Positions 1-6,236 of a stretch of 12,712 nucleotides of DNA are shown one piece after another. The notes beneath the pieces were generated by a model. The model was not told where the DNA came from. It ran no database searches and was given only the letters and a program-made list of their open reading frames with translations. Position 1 is the first letter of the stretch; every line of letters begins with the position of its first letter. This DNA comes from Spirochaetota bacterium (lineage in GTDB: Bacteria > Spirochaetota > Spirochaetia > Treponematales > Breznakiellaceae). Made by a program: the position numbers and the translations under genes. The stretch lies in NCBI GenBank assembly GCA_023406985.1, contig JAEXTK010000236.1, positions 1-12,712 on the forward strand. Reading direction: 5' to 3'.

Positions 1-1
1 C

Positions 2-382
2 GGCGCCGGGGGCGGGCCCCCCCCCCCCCGGGGGGGCGCCGCATCCGTCGGAGGCGCCGCCTCCGCCGATGGCGCCGCCTCCGCGGGCCCCGCACCCGGC
101 GCATCCGCCTCCGCAGATGGCTCACCGGCGGACGGCGCCCGCTACCGGGTGGTCTCGGAGCCCATGCTCAACAAGGCCGGCCGGCTCCGGCTGCTCGTCT
201 GCGGCGAGGACGGCCGGTTTCCCCTTTCGGCCAAGAACGGGGAGGGACATCCCGCGGAGGCGGTCTTCCGATCGCTCAAGCGGTCCGATCGCATCGAGCT
301 CAGCGGGGCGGAACGGCGGGAAGGCGGCCTCGGGCTCTGCGCCGAAACGCGGATAGCGCGGCTCGCGCCCGACGCCTCGTAG
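2..382 (+). CDS. C-terminal end of an unrecognised protein (left-truncated)
   Basis: An open frame enters from the window's left edge and stops at TAG 380-382. It begins with a low-complexity Gly/Ala/Ser/Asp/Pro linker (bases about 2-139) that contains hexapeptide repeats of the form GAASxx. A compact segment of about 80 residues follows, beginning YRVVSEPMLNKAGRLRLLVC, with alternating hydrophobic positions that suggest a small beta-rich or OB-like domain. No catalytic motif is visible and I do not recognise the family. An internal GTG at 149 could also start a 77-residue protein, but the linker reads in frame upstream, so a larger truncated protein is more likely. The frame across the C13/G7 homopolymer (17-36) is unsafe, because an indel there would change the upstream reading. 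The stop lies 55 nt before murA. Confidence 0.55.
   Translation, partial: GAGGGPPPPRGGAASVGGAASADGAASAGPAPGASASADGSPADGARYRVVSEPMLNKAGRLRLLVCGEDGRFPLSAKNGEGHPAEAVFRSLKRSDRIELSGAERREGGLGLCAETRIARLAPDAS
17..36. repeat. Homopolymer tract C13 followed directly by G7
   Basis: Thirteen C (17-29) are followed by seven G (30-36), and three G (14-16) precede the C run. The tract lies inside the linker of the truncated left-end protein. Such tracts slip during replication and are also common sequencing-error and assembly-break points, so the exact length should not be trusted. Confidence 0.8.
35..88 (+). repeat. Three 18-bp tandem repeats encoding GAASxx
   Basis: Units lie at 35-52, 53-70 and 71-88. 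Each starts GGCGCCGCMTCC and encodes Gly-Ala-Ala-Ser plus two variable residues (VG, AD, AG). Degenerate continuation (PAPGASASADGS) runs to about 124. The repeat keeps the reading frame and looks like an expandable interdomain linker. Confidence 0.75.
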
Positions 383-402
383 GATTCGATCCGCGGGAGC
401 CG

Positions 403-431
403 TTGACGCCGCTCTCGCGCGCGGGTAGAGT
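403..431 (+). promoter_or_regulatory. Sigma-70-type promoter of murA, predicting a leaderless mRNA
   Basis: A -35 TTGACG (403-408), a 17-nt spacer and a -10 TAGAGT (426-431) are visible. The murA ATG begins at 438, six bases after the -10, so the predicted transcription start falls on or next to the start codon. No Shine-Dalgarno is seen before the ATG, which agrees with a leaderless transcript. Confidence 0.6.
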
Positions 432-437
432 CTCGTC

Positions 438-1721
438 ATGGACCAGTACCGGATAGAAGGCGGCCGCCCGATCGCGGGCACCATCCGCGCCAGCGGCAAC
501 AAGAACGCCGCCCTCCCCTGCATCGCGGCGGCGATCCTCGCCGACGGCCCCGTCGTTTTACGCAACGTTCCGGAGATAGAAGACGTCGCCGTTATGCTCG
601 ACGTTTACCGGGCGCTCGGCGGCGACGTCCGGCGCCTCGCTCCCAACGAATATCGCTTCTCCCTCGGCGACCTTCCCCGCGCCGACGTCCCCGTGGAGCA
701 CGCCAAGAAAATCCGTGCGTCCATACTCTTCGCGGGACCGCTCCTAGCGCGTCTCGGCCGGGCCGTGCTGCCGCCCCCCGGCGGGGACGTCATCGGCCGG
801 CGCCGCCTGGACACCCACTTCCTCGCCCTCACCGAACTCGGCGCCGCGGTGGAGATCGACGGCCAGTACGTCTTTACCGCTCCGGCCCTCGTGGGCGCCG
901 ATATCTTCCTGGACGAGGCCTCCGTCACCGCGACCGAGAACGCCGTCATGGCGGCGGCCCTCGCCCGCGGGCGCACCGTGCTCACGAACGCGGCGAGCGA
1001 ACCCCACGTCCAGGATCTCTGCCGCATGCTCGTCGCCATGGGCGCGAAGATTGCGGGCATCGGTTCCAACATCCTCACCATCGACGGCGTGAAGCGGCTC
1101 GGCGGTTGCGAGTTCGAACTCGGCGCGGACTTCATGGAGGTCGGCTCCTTCATCGGCCTGGCCGCCGCGACCCGGGGAGAGCTCATCATCGAGCGCACCA
1201 AACCGGAGGACCTCCGCCCCGCCAAGGTCGCCTTCGGCAAGCTCGGCATCCGATGGGAGGCCGAGGGCACCACGATCCGCGTGGCCGCCGATCAGCAGCT
1301 CAAGGTCAACTGCGACCTCGGGGGCATGATACCCAAGATAGACGACGCGCCCTGGCCGGGGTTCCCGCCGGACCTCACGAGCATCATCACGGTGGTCGCC
1401 ACCCAGGTGGAAGGCACGGTCCTCGTGCACGAGAAGATGTTCGAGTCGAGGATGTTCTTCGTCGACAAGCTCATCGGCATGGGCGCCCGCATCGTCCTCT
1501 GCGATCCCCACCGCGCCGTGGTGTCCGGGCCGACCAAACTCACGGGCTCCGAGCTCCATTCGCCCGACGTGCGCGCCGGCATGGCCATGGTCATCGCGGC
1601 CCTCTGCGCGGAGGGCTCCAGCGTCATCAAGAACGTGTACCAGATCGAGCGCGGCTACGAGAACATCGTCAACCGCCTCTCCGCCCTCGGGGCCCGCATC
1701 GAGCGCGGCGACAGCTGCTAG
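438..1721 (+). CDS. murA: UDP-N-acetylglucosamine 1-carboxyvinyltransferase (MurA), Asp-type
   Basis: MurA is the first committed enzyme of peptidoglycan synthesis. It transfers enolpyruvate from PEP to UDP-GlcNAc in the cytoplasm. The 427-aa length is normal for the family. Visible signatures are the N-terminal SGNKNAALP with Lys22, the mobile loop PPPGGDVIGRRRLDTHF, PGFPPDLTS with the catalytic Asp312 (equivalent to E. coli Asp305), and ERGYENI with Arg405 (equivalent to Arg397). The loop Cys (E. coli Cys115), which fosfomycin alkylates, is Asp117 here (codon GAC 786-788). The same Cys-to-Asp change is known in mycobacterial, chlamydial and Borrelia MurA and gives intrinsic fosfomycin resistance. 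The start is ATG 438, supported by the promoter six bases upstream. The gene is convergent with the J-domain gene, and both stop codons lie within CTAG 1718-1721. EPSP synthase is excluded by the UDP-GlcNAc-type motifs. Confidence 0.96.
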   Translation: MDQYRIEGGRPIAGTIRASGNKNAALPCIAAAILADGPVVLRNVPEIEDVAVMLDVYRALGGDVRRLAPNEYRFSLGDLPRADVPVEHAKKIRASILFAGPLLARLGRAVLPPPGGDVIGRRRLDTHFLALTELGAAVEIDGQYVFTAPALVGADIFLDEASVTATENAVMAAALARGRTVLTNAASEPHVQDLCRMLVAMGAKIAGIGSNILTIDGVKRLGGCEFELGADFMEVGSFIGLAAATRGELIIERTKPEDLRPAKVAFGKLGIRWEAEGTTIRVAADQQLKVNCDLGGMIPKIDDAPWPGFPPDLTSIITVVATQVEGTVLVHEKMFESRMFFVDKLIGMGARIVLCDPHRAVVSGPTKLTGSELHSPDVRAGMAMVIAALCAEGSSVIKNVYQIERGYENIVNRLSALGARIERGDSC

Positions 1722-2563
1722 GCGTCGGCCTTCTGCCTCAGGATGGCCTGGTACGCGGCCTCGAGCCGCATGAAGGCCTCCTCCGCGGCGCGCTTCGCGT
1801 CCTCGTCGACGGGCCCCGTCAAATCGGGATGCACGTCCACGGCGAGGCGGCGGAAGGCGGCCTTCACCTGCTCCATGCCGGCGCCCGGCTCCAGGCCGAG
1901 CACGGCCCACGGGTCGTCGCCCGCGCGCGCGGCGACCGCCCCGAAGGATGACAGGTCCTCGCCGATGGTCGCCCTGATCCGGGCGAGCAGCACGGTGCCG
2001 CTCTCGCCGACCGCGAATTCCGATAGCGCGAACACGAGGGCCGCCCCGTCGCCGTTGGCCCTTCGCCGGGCGGCGAGGCTTTCCGCGAGCAGATCGGGAT
2101 TGAGGGAACTCACCCGGAGCGCGGCGACGCGGGCGTACGATTCCAGCGCGGGGATCGCCTTCGCCCCGAGGCCGAAGAGGGACGCGGCGCGGACGGCGAT
2201 CCGCTCCGGGAGGCCGGTGCCTTCGGCGATGGGGGCGGGGCCGAGGAACCGCCGGCCGGACGCGGGGGCCGCGACGAAGGCCGCCAGCGCGCAAAACGCC
2301 GCGACGCCCGGCGCCGGCTCCCGGAAAGCGGACGGGCCGGGGGTTTCCAAATAATCGATAAGGGCGCGATCCGCGCGGTTCTGCGCGAGCAGCTCGTCGG
2401 TCAGGTAACCTACGATGAGGCCGACGACGAGGCCGAACCAGCCGGCGCTGAGGCCGATGGCCGCGCCGATCGCCTTACCCCGCCATTCCCTCCGATGCTC
2501 CCAGAGTGCCCGGATGAGCGAGCGCATCCGGTTCCGGAAGGCTTCGCTCCGCTTCGGCGTCAC
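1718..2563 (-). CDS. Membrane-anchored J-domain co-chaperone, DjlA-like
   Basis: This 281-aa protein has the DjlA layout. A Gly-rich single membrane segment spans about residues 29-53 (GKAIGAAIGLSAGWFGLVVG and following), the middle is helical (about 85-210, possibly a degenerate TerB-like domain), and a C-terminal J domain covers about 217-277. The J domain begins DPWAVLGLEPGA and has the HPD motif at 245-247, which in this family stimulates DnaK ATPase. I chose GTG 2563 as the start because it overlaps the TGA of the upstream membrane-protein gene as GTGA, a usual sign of translational coupling. An ATG at 2527 would begin 12 codons later but has no better ribosome site. This is the last gene of a three-gene leftward unit and probably recruits DnaK to the inner membrane. 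The partner or substrate is not known. DjlA kinship is inferred from architecture rather than alignment. Confidence 0.8.
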   Translation of the reverse strand: MTPKRSEAFRNRMRSLIRALWEHRREWRGKAIGAAIGLSAGWFGLVVGLIVGYLTDELLAQNRADRALIDYLETPGPSAFREPAPGVAAFCALAAFVAAPASGRRFLGPAPIAEGTGLPERIAVRAASLFGLGAKAIPALESYARVAALRVSSLNPDLLAESLAARRRANGDGAALVFALSEFAVGESGTVLLARIRATIGEDLSSFGAVAARAGDDPWAVLGLEPGAGMEQVKAAFRRLAVDVHPDLTGPVDEDAKRAAEEAFMRLEAAYQAILRQKADA

Positions 2564-4371
2564 CCCCGCTGCCCCGCGAGGTAGACGAGGGCGAGGATGA
2601 GGACCAGGCCTTGGAAGGCCAACGCCGCCGCTATGGCGGCCCCGAAGGGCAACGCCAGCACGAACGCCGTCGAAGTGGTGGAGGCGACGAGCCGGAAAAA
2701 TTGGACGGGGAGGTTGAAGACGAACGGCAGGGCGACGAGCATCGCGAGGCCGAGGGTTCCCGCGCCGCGCGGGGACCGGAAGCGCCATCCGAGGGCCAGG
2801 GCCACGATCGCGAGGGTGAGGAAGGCGAAGGGCTCCGAATAGCGGCGGAGGAGCTCCGCCCTGAACGCCTCCGGAACGAAGCCGAAGGCGCCGAGCCGCT
2901 TCGCGGAATCGTCCAAATCGTTGAGCGGCATCACGTCGACTCCGCGTCGGGCCCGGGAGGCCAGCGCCAGATCCTCGAACGAGGCATCGAGGATGAGCCG
3001 CGTGGCCACCGCGTCGGGGCGTCCCTTCCCGCGCCAGGAAGGAGCCCAGGAAACGCGCTGGTCCTGGCGGTCCAAGGCCAATAGCAGCAGGACGGTACGC
3101 GGGACCGGCCGGGCTTCGGCATCGTCCGCGTCCGATTCCTCCACCGTGAAGGGGATGAACTTCGCGTATTTCGCCTCCAGGGCGTACCGCATCGTCCCGT
3201 CGCCGGTGAAGGAGACCACCTCGAGCCCCTCGGCGTAGGTAGCGTCCTCGAATCGATTGAGGCTCCGCGCGTACACCACGTCGCGCCCTTCCCCGTCGCG
3301 CCGCGGAATGGAATACAGGGCCCCCGTTTCCACCGAACCGATGGCCGCGGCGACCTCGTCCGCGAAAAAGGCCACGCCCTCGGCGCCCTGCTTGCTCAAG
3401 GCCAAGAAGTTGACCACGTCCGGATCGCGGGGAACCTTGCGGGAAAGCTCGGAGAAGATATAGTACGCGCGGATCCAATCGGACGCCTCGATCGCCTGAT
3501 ACCCCTCGCGTTTGCGCTTGAAGACCGCGAAGGCGGCCTTATCCGCGCCGTCGCTTTCCATGGAGGAAACCGAATTCCAGGCCGACGCCGCGAGGGTCGC
3601 CGCAGAAGCGGCTTCCGGACTGCCCTCCTTGGCCAGTTTTCGCGCGAGCGTCGCGTACCAATGCGCGTCGAAGGGGTGCCCATCCCGCAAGGCCCGGGAC
3701 GCGAGCGCGAGGGCTTCGGTCGCGTTGAGCGGCCGGCGCGTCCCCGGCAACGAAGGCCCGAAGGCATTGTCTTGGCCGGTTACCGCCGCGGGTCGCGCGG
3801 CCTCCGCCGTCTCCCCCTCCTCCCGCATGAGCTGCTCCAGCCCGATCCTGAGCTTGTCCCTGATGGCTTCGGTCTCCTCGCTGTTCGGCCAGATCCGTTC
3901 GCAGGTCGCCATGGAGCGGGCGGCCTCGCGCCAGCGCTCCGCCTCGGTCTCGGATTCGGCCAAGGCTTTGGCCGCGCGGAAGAGCTGCCCCTCCGCAGCC
4001 ATGGAAGTGCGCGCGTCCAAGGAGGTCGGCAGCGCGAGGAGGAACAGGAGCGCGTAGAGCGCCGCGGCGACGATGACCGTGATGAGCGGCTTGGTCATGG
4101 ACTCCAGGAACCGCGGGGAGAAGCGAGCCTCGGAGCCTCCGCCGTCGTATCCGCCGAAGCCGAACGAGGCGACGATCGCGGAGAGGGCAATGGCCGGGTA
4201 TAGGGAAACGAAATCGGCGACCGCGGCGGTGAACCGCCAGAGGAAGGCGAAGGGTGGCAGGGGCTCCGCGGACCCCGGACTCATGAACCGATAGGCGGCT
4301 ATCAAGAGGAAGGTGACGACGCAGTAGAGCACGAGCGCCGCCGTAGCGGGTAGGCGCCGTTCATCGAACAT
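2560..4371 (-). CDS. Six-helix membrane protein with TPR-like and beta-rich middle, LptF/LptG-like layout
   Basis: This 603-aa protein has three predicted membrane helices near the N terminus (about 10-30, 52-72, 97-117) and three near the C terminus (about 515-530, 537-557, 570-598). Between them lies a soluble region: residues about 120-330 are helical and TPR-like (for example DAHWYATLARKLAKEG and WIRAYYIFSELSRKVPRDPD), and 335-480 is beta-rich. A C-terminal segment, FRAELLRRYSEPFAFLTLAI, recalls the conserved stretch before helix 4 of LptF/LptG permeases, which also have three helices, a periplasmic beta domain and three more helices. That kinship is inference and the helical insertion would be unusual. 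The start ATG 4371 has a GGAGGGA ribosome site and overlaps the upstream gene by 11 nt. The stop overlaps the DjlA-like start. A TPR-bearing membrane protein unrelated to LptFG remains possible. Confidence 0.7.
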   Translation of the reverse strand: MFDERRLPATAALVLYCVVTFLLIAAYRFMSPGSAEPLPPFAFLWRFTAAVADFVSLYPAIALSAIVASFGFGGYDGGGSEARFSPRFLESMTKPLITVIVAAALYALLFLLALPTSLDARTSMAAEGQLFRAAKALAESETEAERWREAARSMATCERIWPNSEETEAIRDKLRIGLEQLMREEGETAEAARPAAVTGQDNAFGPSLPGTRRPLNATEALALASRALRDGHPFDAHWYATLARKLAKEGSPEAASAATLAASAWNSVSSMESDGADKAAFAVFKRKREGYQAIEASDWIRAYYIFSELSRKVPRDPDVVNFLALSKQGAEGVAFFADEVAAAIGSVETGALYSIPRRDGEGRDVVYARSLNRFEDATYAEGLEVVSFTGDGTMRYALEAKYAKFIPFTVEESDADDAEARPVPRTVLLLLALDRQDQRVSWAPSWRGKGRPDAVATRLILDASFEDLALASRARRGVDVMPLNDLDDSAKRLGAFGFVPEAFRAELLRRYSEPFAFLTLAIVALALGWRFRSPRGAGTLGLAMLVALPFVFNLPVQFFRLVASTTSTAFVLALPFGAAIAAALAFQGLVLILALVYLAGQRG

Positions 4372-5263
4372 GGACTTCCCTCCGCCCGCGCGCGATCCGC
4401 GCCAGGCCGGCGCAGATCGTTATCGCGGCGCCTACGGATGCCAGGGCGGCGGGTACGGCATACGTCTCGGGCAAACCGGCGATGGAGGATATCAGGCGGC
4501 GCACCACGGCGGAGGAGAGAAACTCGTCCAACGCGGCGACGCCCCTGAGCGCGACCGCGCAGAGCACGAAATCGGCCAAGGGCCACCGGGTACTGCCGGC
4601 GAGGAAGCGGAGCGACGCGAGCAGGAACGAGAGCGCCGCCGCGTACGCGAGCAACGGCACCTCTCCGGCCGCCGCGGCCCCCGCGAGCCGCCGGCCGGCC
4701 GCGGAAAACGCCGCGGACAAGGATCCGAGGGCGGGGGAAACGGCGAGCGAGGGGGCGAACGGATCTACGCGGGCGGAACGCAAACCGTATTCCGGTCCTT
4801 CGGCCGCGGAAGCCATCCGCAACGGCGCGGGCGGGACCGCGACTACGGCGGCCCTCCCGACCAGCGCGACGACGCCTCCGTTCTCAAAGCGCACGATCGC
4901 GGCGGGTGAACCGTTCGGCGCCATCGTCGTTTCCTTCGGGGCGTACGCGGAGGCACGGAGCCCGCCGTACGCCCCGGAAAAGAGGGCCGCCGAGGACAGC
5001 AGGAAAATCAAGAGGGTGGAGAGCACGCTTCCGATCGCATGGCGCGCCGAGTAGGAGAAGGAGGAAAGCACGGCAGCGTAAACGGCGAACGGCGCGACCA
5101 CCGAGAACGCGGAGATACCGACCGCGAGGGGAGAAAAAGGATGCGGAGCCAAGACGCTCGCCGTGCCGGCCCAGGCGCGGACGACGGAGAAAAGGACGCT
5201 CGTTCCCAGGAAGAAGACAAACGTCACAAGATAGAAGAGCGTCAGCCGCGCCGCACCTTTCAC
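4361..5263 (-). CDS. Six-helix membrane protein of unknown function, smaller partner of the 603-aa protein
   Basis: This 300-aa hydrophobic protein has predicted membrane helices at about 7-29, 45-68, 78-100, 202-220, 229-247 and 268-290. A small beta-prone extracytoplasmic segment (about 110-170, including AAIVRFENGGVVALVGRAAV) and an Ala-rich stretch (175-200) separate the two helix triplets. The order of three helices, soluble part and three helices repeats that of the next gene, so the two may form a pair like LptF with LptG. I cannot assign a family by motif. The start is GTG 5263: an upstream promoter (5300-5272) puts the transcription start within 2-3 nt of it and no Shine-Dalgarno is present. 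It is the first gene of the leftward unit, and its stop TGA 4363-4361 lies inside the next gene. Confidence 0.65.
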   Translation of the reverse strand: MKGAARLTLFYLVTFVFFLGTSVLFSVVRAWAGTASVLAPHPFSPLAVGISAFSVVAPFAVYAAVLSSFSYSARHAIGSVLSTLLIFLLSSAALFSGAYGGLRASAYAPKETTMAPNGSPAAIVRFENGGVVALVGRAAVVAVPPAPLRMASAAEGPEYGLRSARVDPFAPSLAVSPALGSLSAAFSAAGRRLAGAAAAGEVPLLAYAAALSFLLASLRFLAGSTRWPLADFVLCAVALRGVAALDEFLSSAVVRRLISSIAGLPETYAVPAALASVGAAITICAGLARIARGRREVHVR

Positions 5264-5271
5264 GATGAATC

Positions 5272-5300
5272 AGCGTAACATGGCGGCACCCCGATTGCAA
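5272..5300 (-). promoter_or_regulatory. Promoter of the membrane-protein/DjlA-like unit
   Basis: On the minus strand there is TTGCAA (5300-5295), a 17-nt spacer and TACGCT (5277-5272), with the GTG start codon beginning eight bases downstream. The predicted transcript has almost no leader. The -35 lies at the edge of the AT-rich DnaA-box gap. Confidence 0.5.
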
Positions 5301-5357
5301 GCGCGCACGCAAATCGTTTGATTTTCTCGGTTTATGCCGAGGCTACGCCCAGGCTGT

Positions 5358-5379
5358 GAACAAGTTATCCACAGGTTCC
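5358..5379 (+). repeat. 22-bp direct repeat, copy 1, containing exact DnaA box TTATCCACA
   Basis: This copy matches 5581-5602 at 20 of 22 bases; the differences are C/T in the box and G/A just after it. The DnaA box occupies 5365-5373. Conservation extends on both sides of the nine-base box (GAACAAG before it, GTTCC after it). Confidence 0.75.
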
Positions 5380-5438
5380 TCAAAAAAACCTAAAAAGGCG
5401 GGTATTTGCGATAGCGAAGAATGGAGATTTTTATACGC

Positions 5439-5450
5439 AATAGAACTATT
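5439..5450. repeat. Short inverted repeat AATAG-AA-CTATT within the AT-rich gap
   Basis: Five-base arms (5439-5443 and 5446-5450) surround two bases. They are nested within a wider pair, GGAGA (5423-5427) and TCTCC (5450-5454). This may be a hairpin or a protein site in the candidate origin. A rho-independent terminator is less likely because no T-run directly follows on either strand. Confidence 0.35.
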
Positions 5451-5580
5451 CTCCGCCGCCCCCCAAAACACTAATTCCTTACCTTACAACAAAAAGATCA
5501 CAATGACCCAGCCAAAGGCCGTTTCGCCCCTTTTGAGCCGTCCACCAAGGCATACAGGCGATAAGGCCGGGAGGGACTTC

Positions 5581-5602
5581 GAACAAGTTATTCACAAGTT
5601 CC
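5581..5602 (+). repeat. 22-bp direct repeat, copy 2, containing exact DnaA box TTATTCACA
   Basis: This is the second copy of the repeat at 5358-5379, 223 bp to the right. The DnaA box is 5588-5596. Its first three bases are the TAA stop of the leftward regulator gene read on the other strand, so the repeat has been kept or placed across a gene end. Confidence 0.75.
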
Positions 5603-6223
5603 CCACAATGAATTCTGGACCGTGATGGAATACCCAAATCCACGTACGGAACGGATTTGCACGAGGCGATCGCGGCCGGAGACGAGGGCCAGCCGCCGCC
5701 TCAGCCGGGAAATCGCGATGTCGACGGCCCGTGACCGATCGGCCAGGGTCGGCCACAAATACCTCCGGAGCCCCCCGCGCGAGAGAACCGCGCCATTCGC
5801 GGCGATCAGCTGACGCAGCAAGGAAGCCTGGTCCGGAGCGAGGATGGTCGACCCGCCCGGCCCGCTCAGCACGAGCCCCCGCAGCGCGATCGCCGTCCCC
5901 TCGACGACGAGCGGCCCCGCGCCCAGTACGCGCTCCGCGCGCAACCGCAGCTCCTCCGGCCCCCAGGGCTCGGCCAGATAATCAGCCACCCCGCGGTCGA
6001 AGGCGTCCGCCATGCACGCGACGGGACCGAAGGCGATCAGGGGATACCGGCGCGGGAAACGGGCGACGAGCGGGGCGCCCGCGGGGAACGCGAGGAGGGC
6101 CGCCTCGGCCAAGCGCCGTTCCCGCGGAATCTCGCACTGGTAGCGAAGCTCAAAGGAAAAAGAAACGGCGCCGAGTCGCTCCCGTAGGGAGGAATCGGCG
6201 CCGATGACGACGAGGGTCGGCAT
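5588..6223 (-). CDS. OmpR/PhoB-type winged-helix regulator with a non-phosphorylatable receiver
   Basis: This 211-aa protein has a receiver-like N-terminal domain (about 1-100) and a winged-helix DNA-binding domain (about 105-200) ending IRSVRGFGYSI, the usual end of OmpR-type domains. The receiver is degenerate. The acidic pair is not obvious (GADSS at 8-12), the phospho-acceptor Asp is missing around LLAFPAGAP (43-51), and the conserved Lys of KP is Glu85 in DYLAEPW. It is therefore probably not switched by a histidine kinase, and none is encoded here. The start ATG 6223 lies 13 nt after the pspA stop with no clear Shine-Dalgarno, so translation is probably coupled. A nine-residue tail after the winged helix covers the second 22-bp repeat with its DnaA box. 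A likely job is control of the pspA unit or of a nearby promoter, but the target is unknown. Confidence 0.85.
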   Translation of the reverse strand: MPTLVVIGADSSLRERLGAVSFSFELRYQCEIPRERRLAEAALLAFPAGAPLVARFPRRYPLIAFGPVACMADAFDRGVADYLAEPWGPEELRLRAERVLGAGPLVVEGTAIALRGLVLSGPGGSTILAPDQASLLRQLIAANGAVLSRGGLRRYLWPTLADRSRAVDIAISRLRRRLALVSGRDRLVQIRSVRGFGYSITVQNSLWGTCE

Positions 6224-6236
6224 ACGCGAGGATCGG

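Larger units (their letters stand above)
5264..5587. other. AT-rich gene-free gap with DnaA-box cluster: candidate replication origin or DnaA-binding locus
   Basis: This is the longest gap in the window and its base composition differs sharply from the flanks: 5381-5490 is 40% G+C by hand count. At 5355-5373 two boxes sit head to head with one base between them: TGTGAACAA (one mismatch to the box on the minus strand) and TTATCCACA (exact). TTATACGCA at 5431-5439 has one mismatch. TTATTCACA at 5588-5596 (exact) lies just past the gap over the end of the next gene, and TTCCCCACA at 5599-5607 has two mismatches. Runs of A (5382-5388, 5392-5396) are on the right of the first boxes. This resembles an oriC, but no dnaA, dnaN, gyrB or parAB gene is in view, and both flanking units run leftward. 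A DnaA-regulated promoter or a DnaA-titrating site is the main alternative. No convincing gene is seen inside. Confidence 0.5.

Noticed and set aside
744..2294. 516-codon antisense open frame over murA and the DjlA-like gene
   Set aside because: Arg/Gly/Ala-rich shadow frame of high-GC coding DNA. It lies opposite a clear murA and in another frame of the J-domain gene.
5376..5400. T-rich run on the minus strand (5388-5382 and 5396-5392) as a rho-independent terminator of the pspA unit
   Set aside because: No GC-rich hairpin directly precedes the T-runs; only very short or AT-rich stems can be drawn.
5356..5625. Open frame of 89 codons on the plus strand across the AT-rich gap (GTG start)
   Set aside because: It starts inside the first DnaA-box repeat, has no ribosome site, has an ordinary unstructured composition and runs over the end of the regulator gene. 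The base composition and repeated boxes argue for non-coding DNA.
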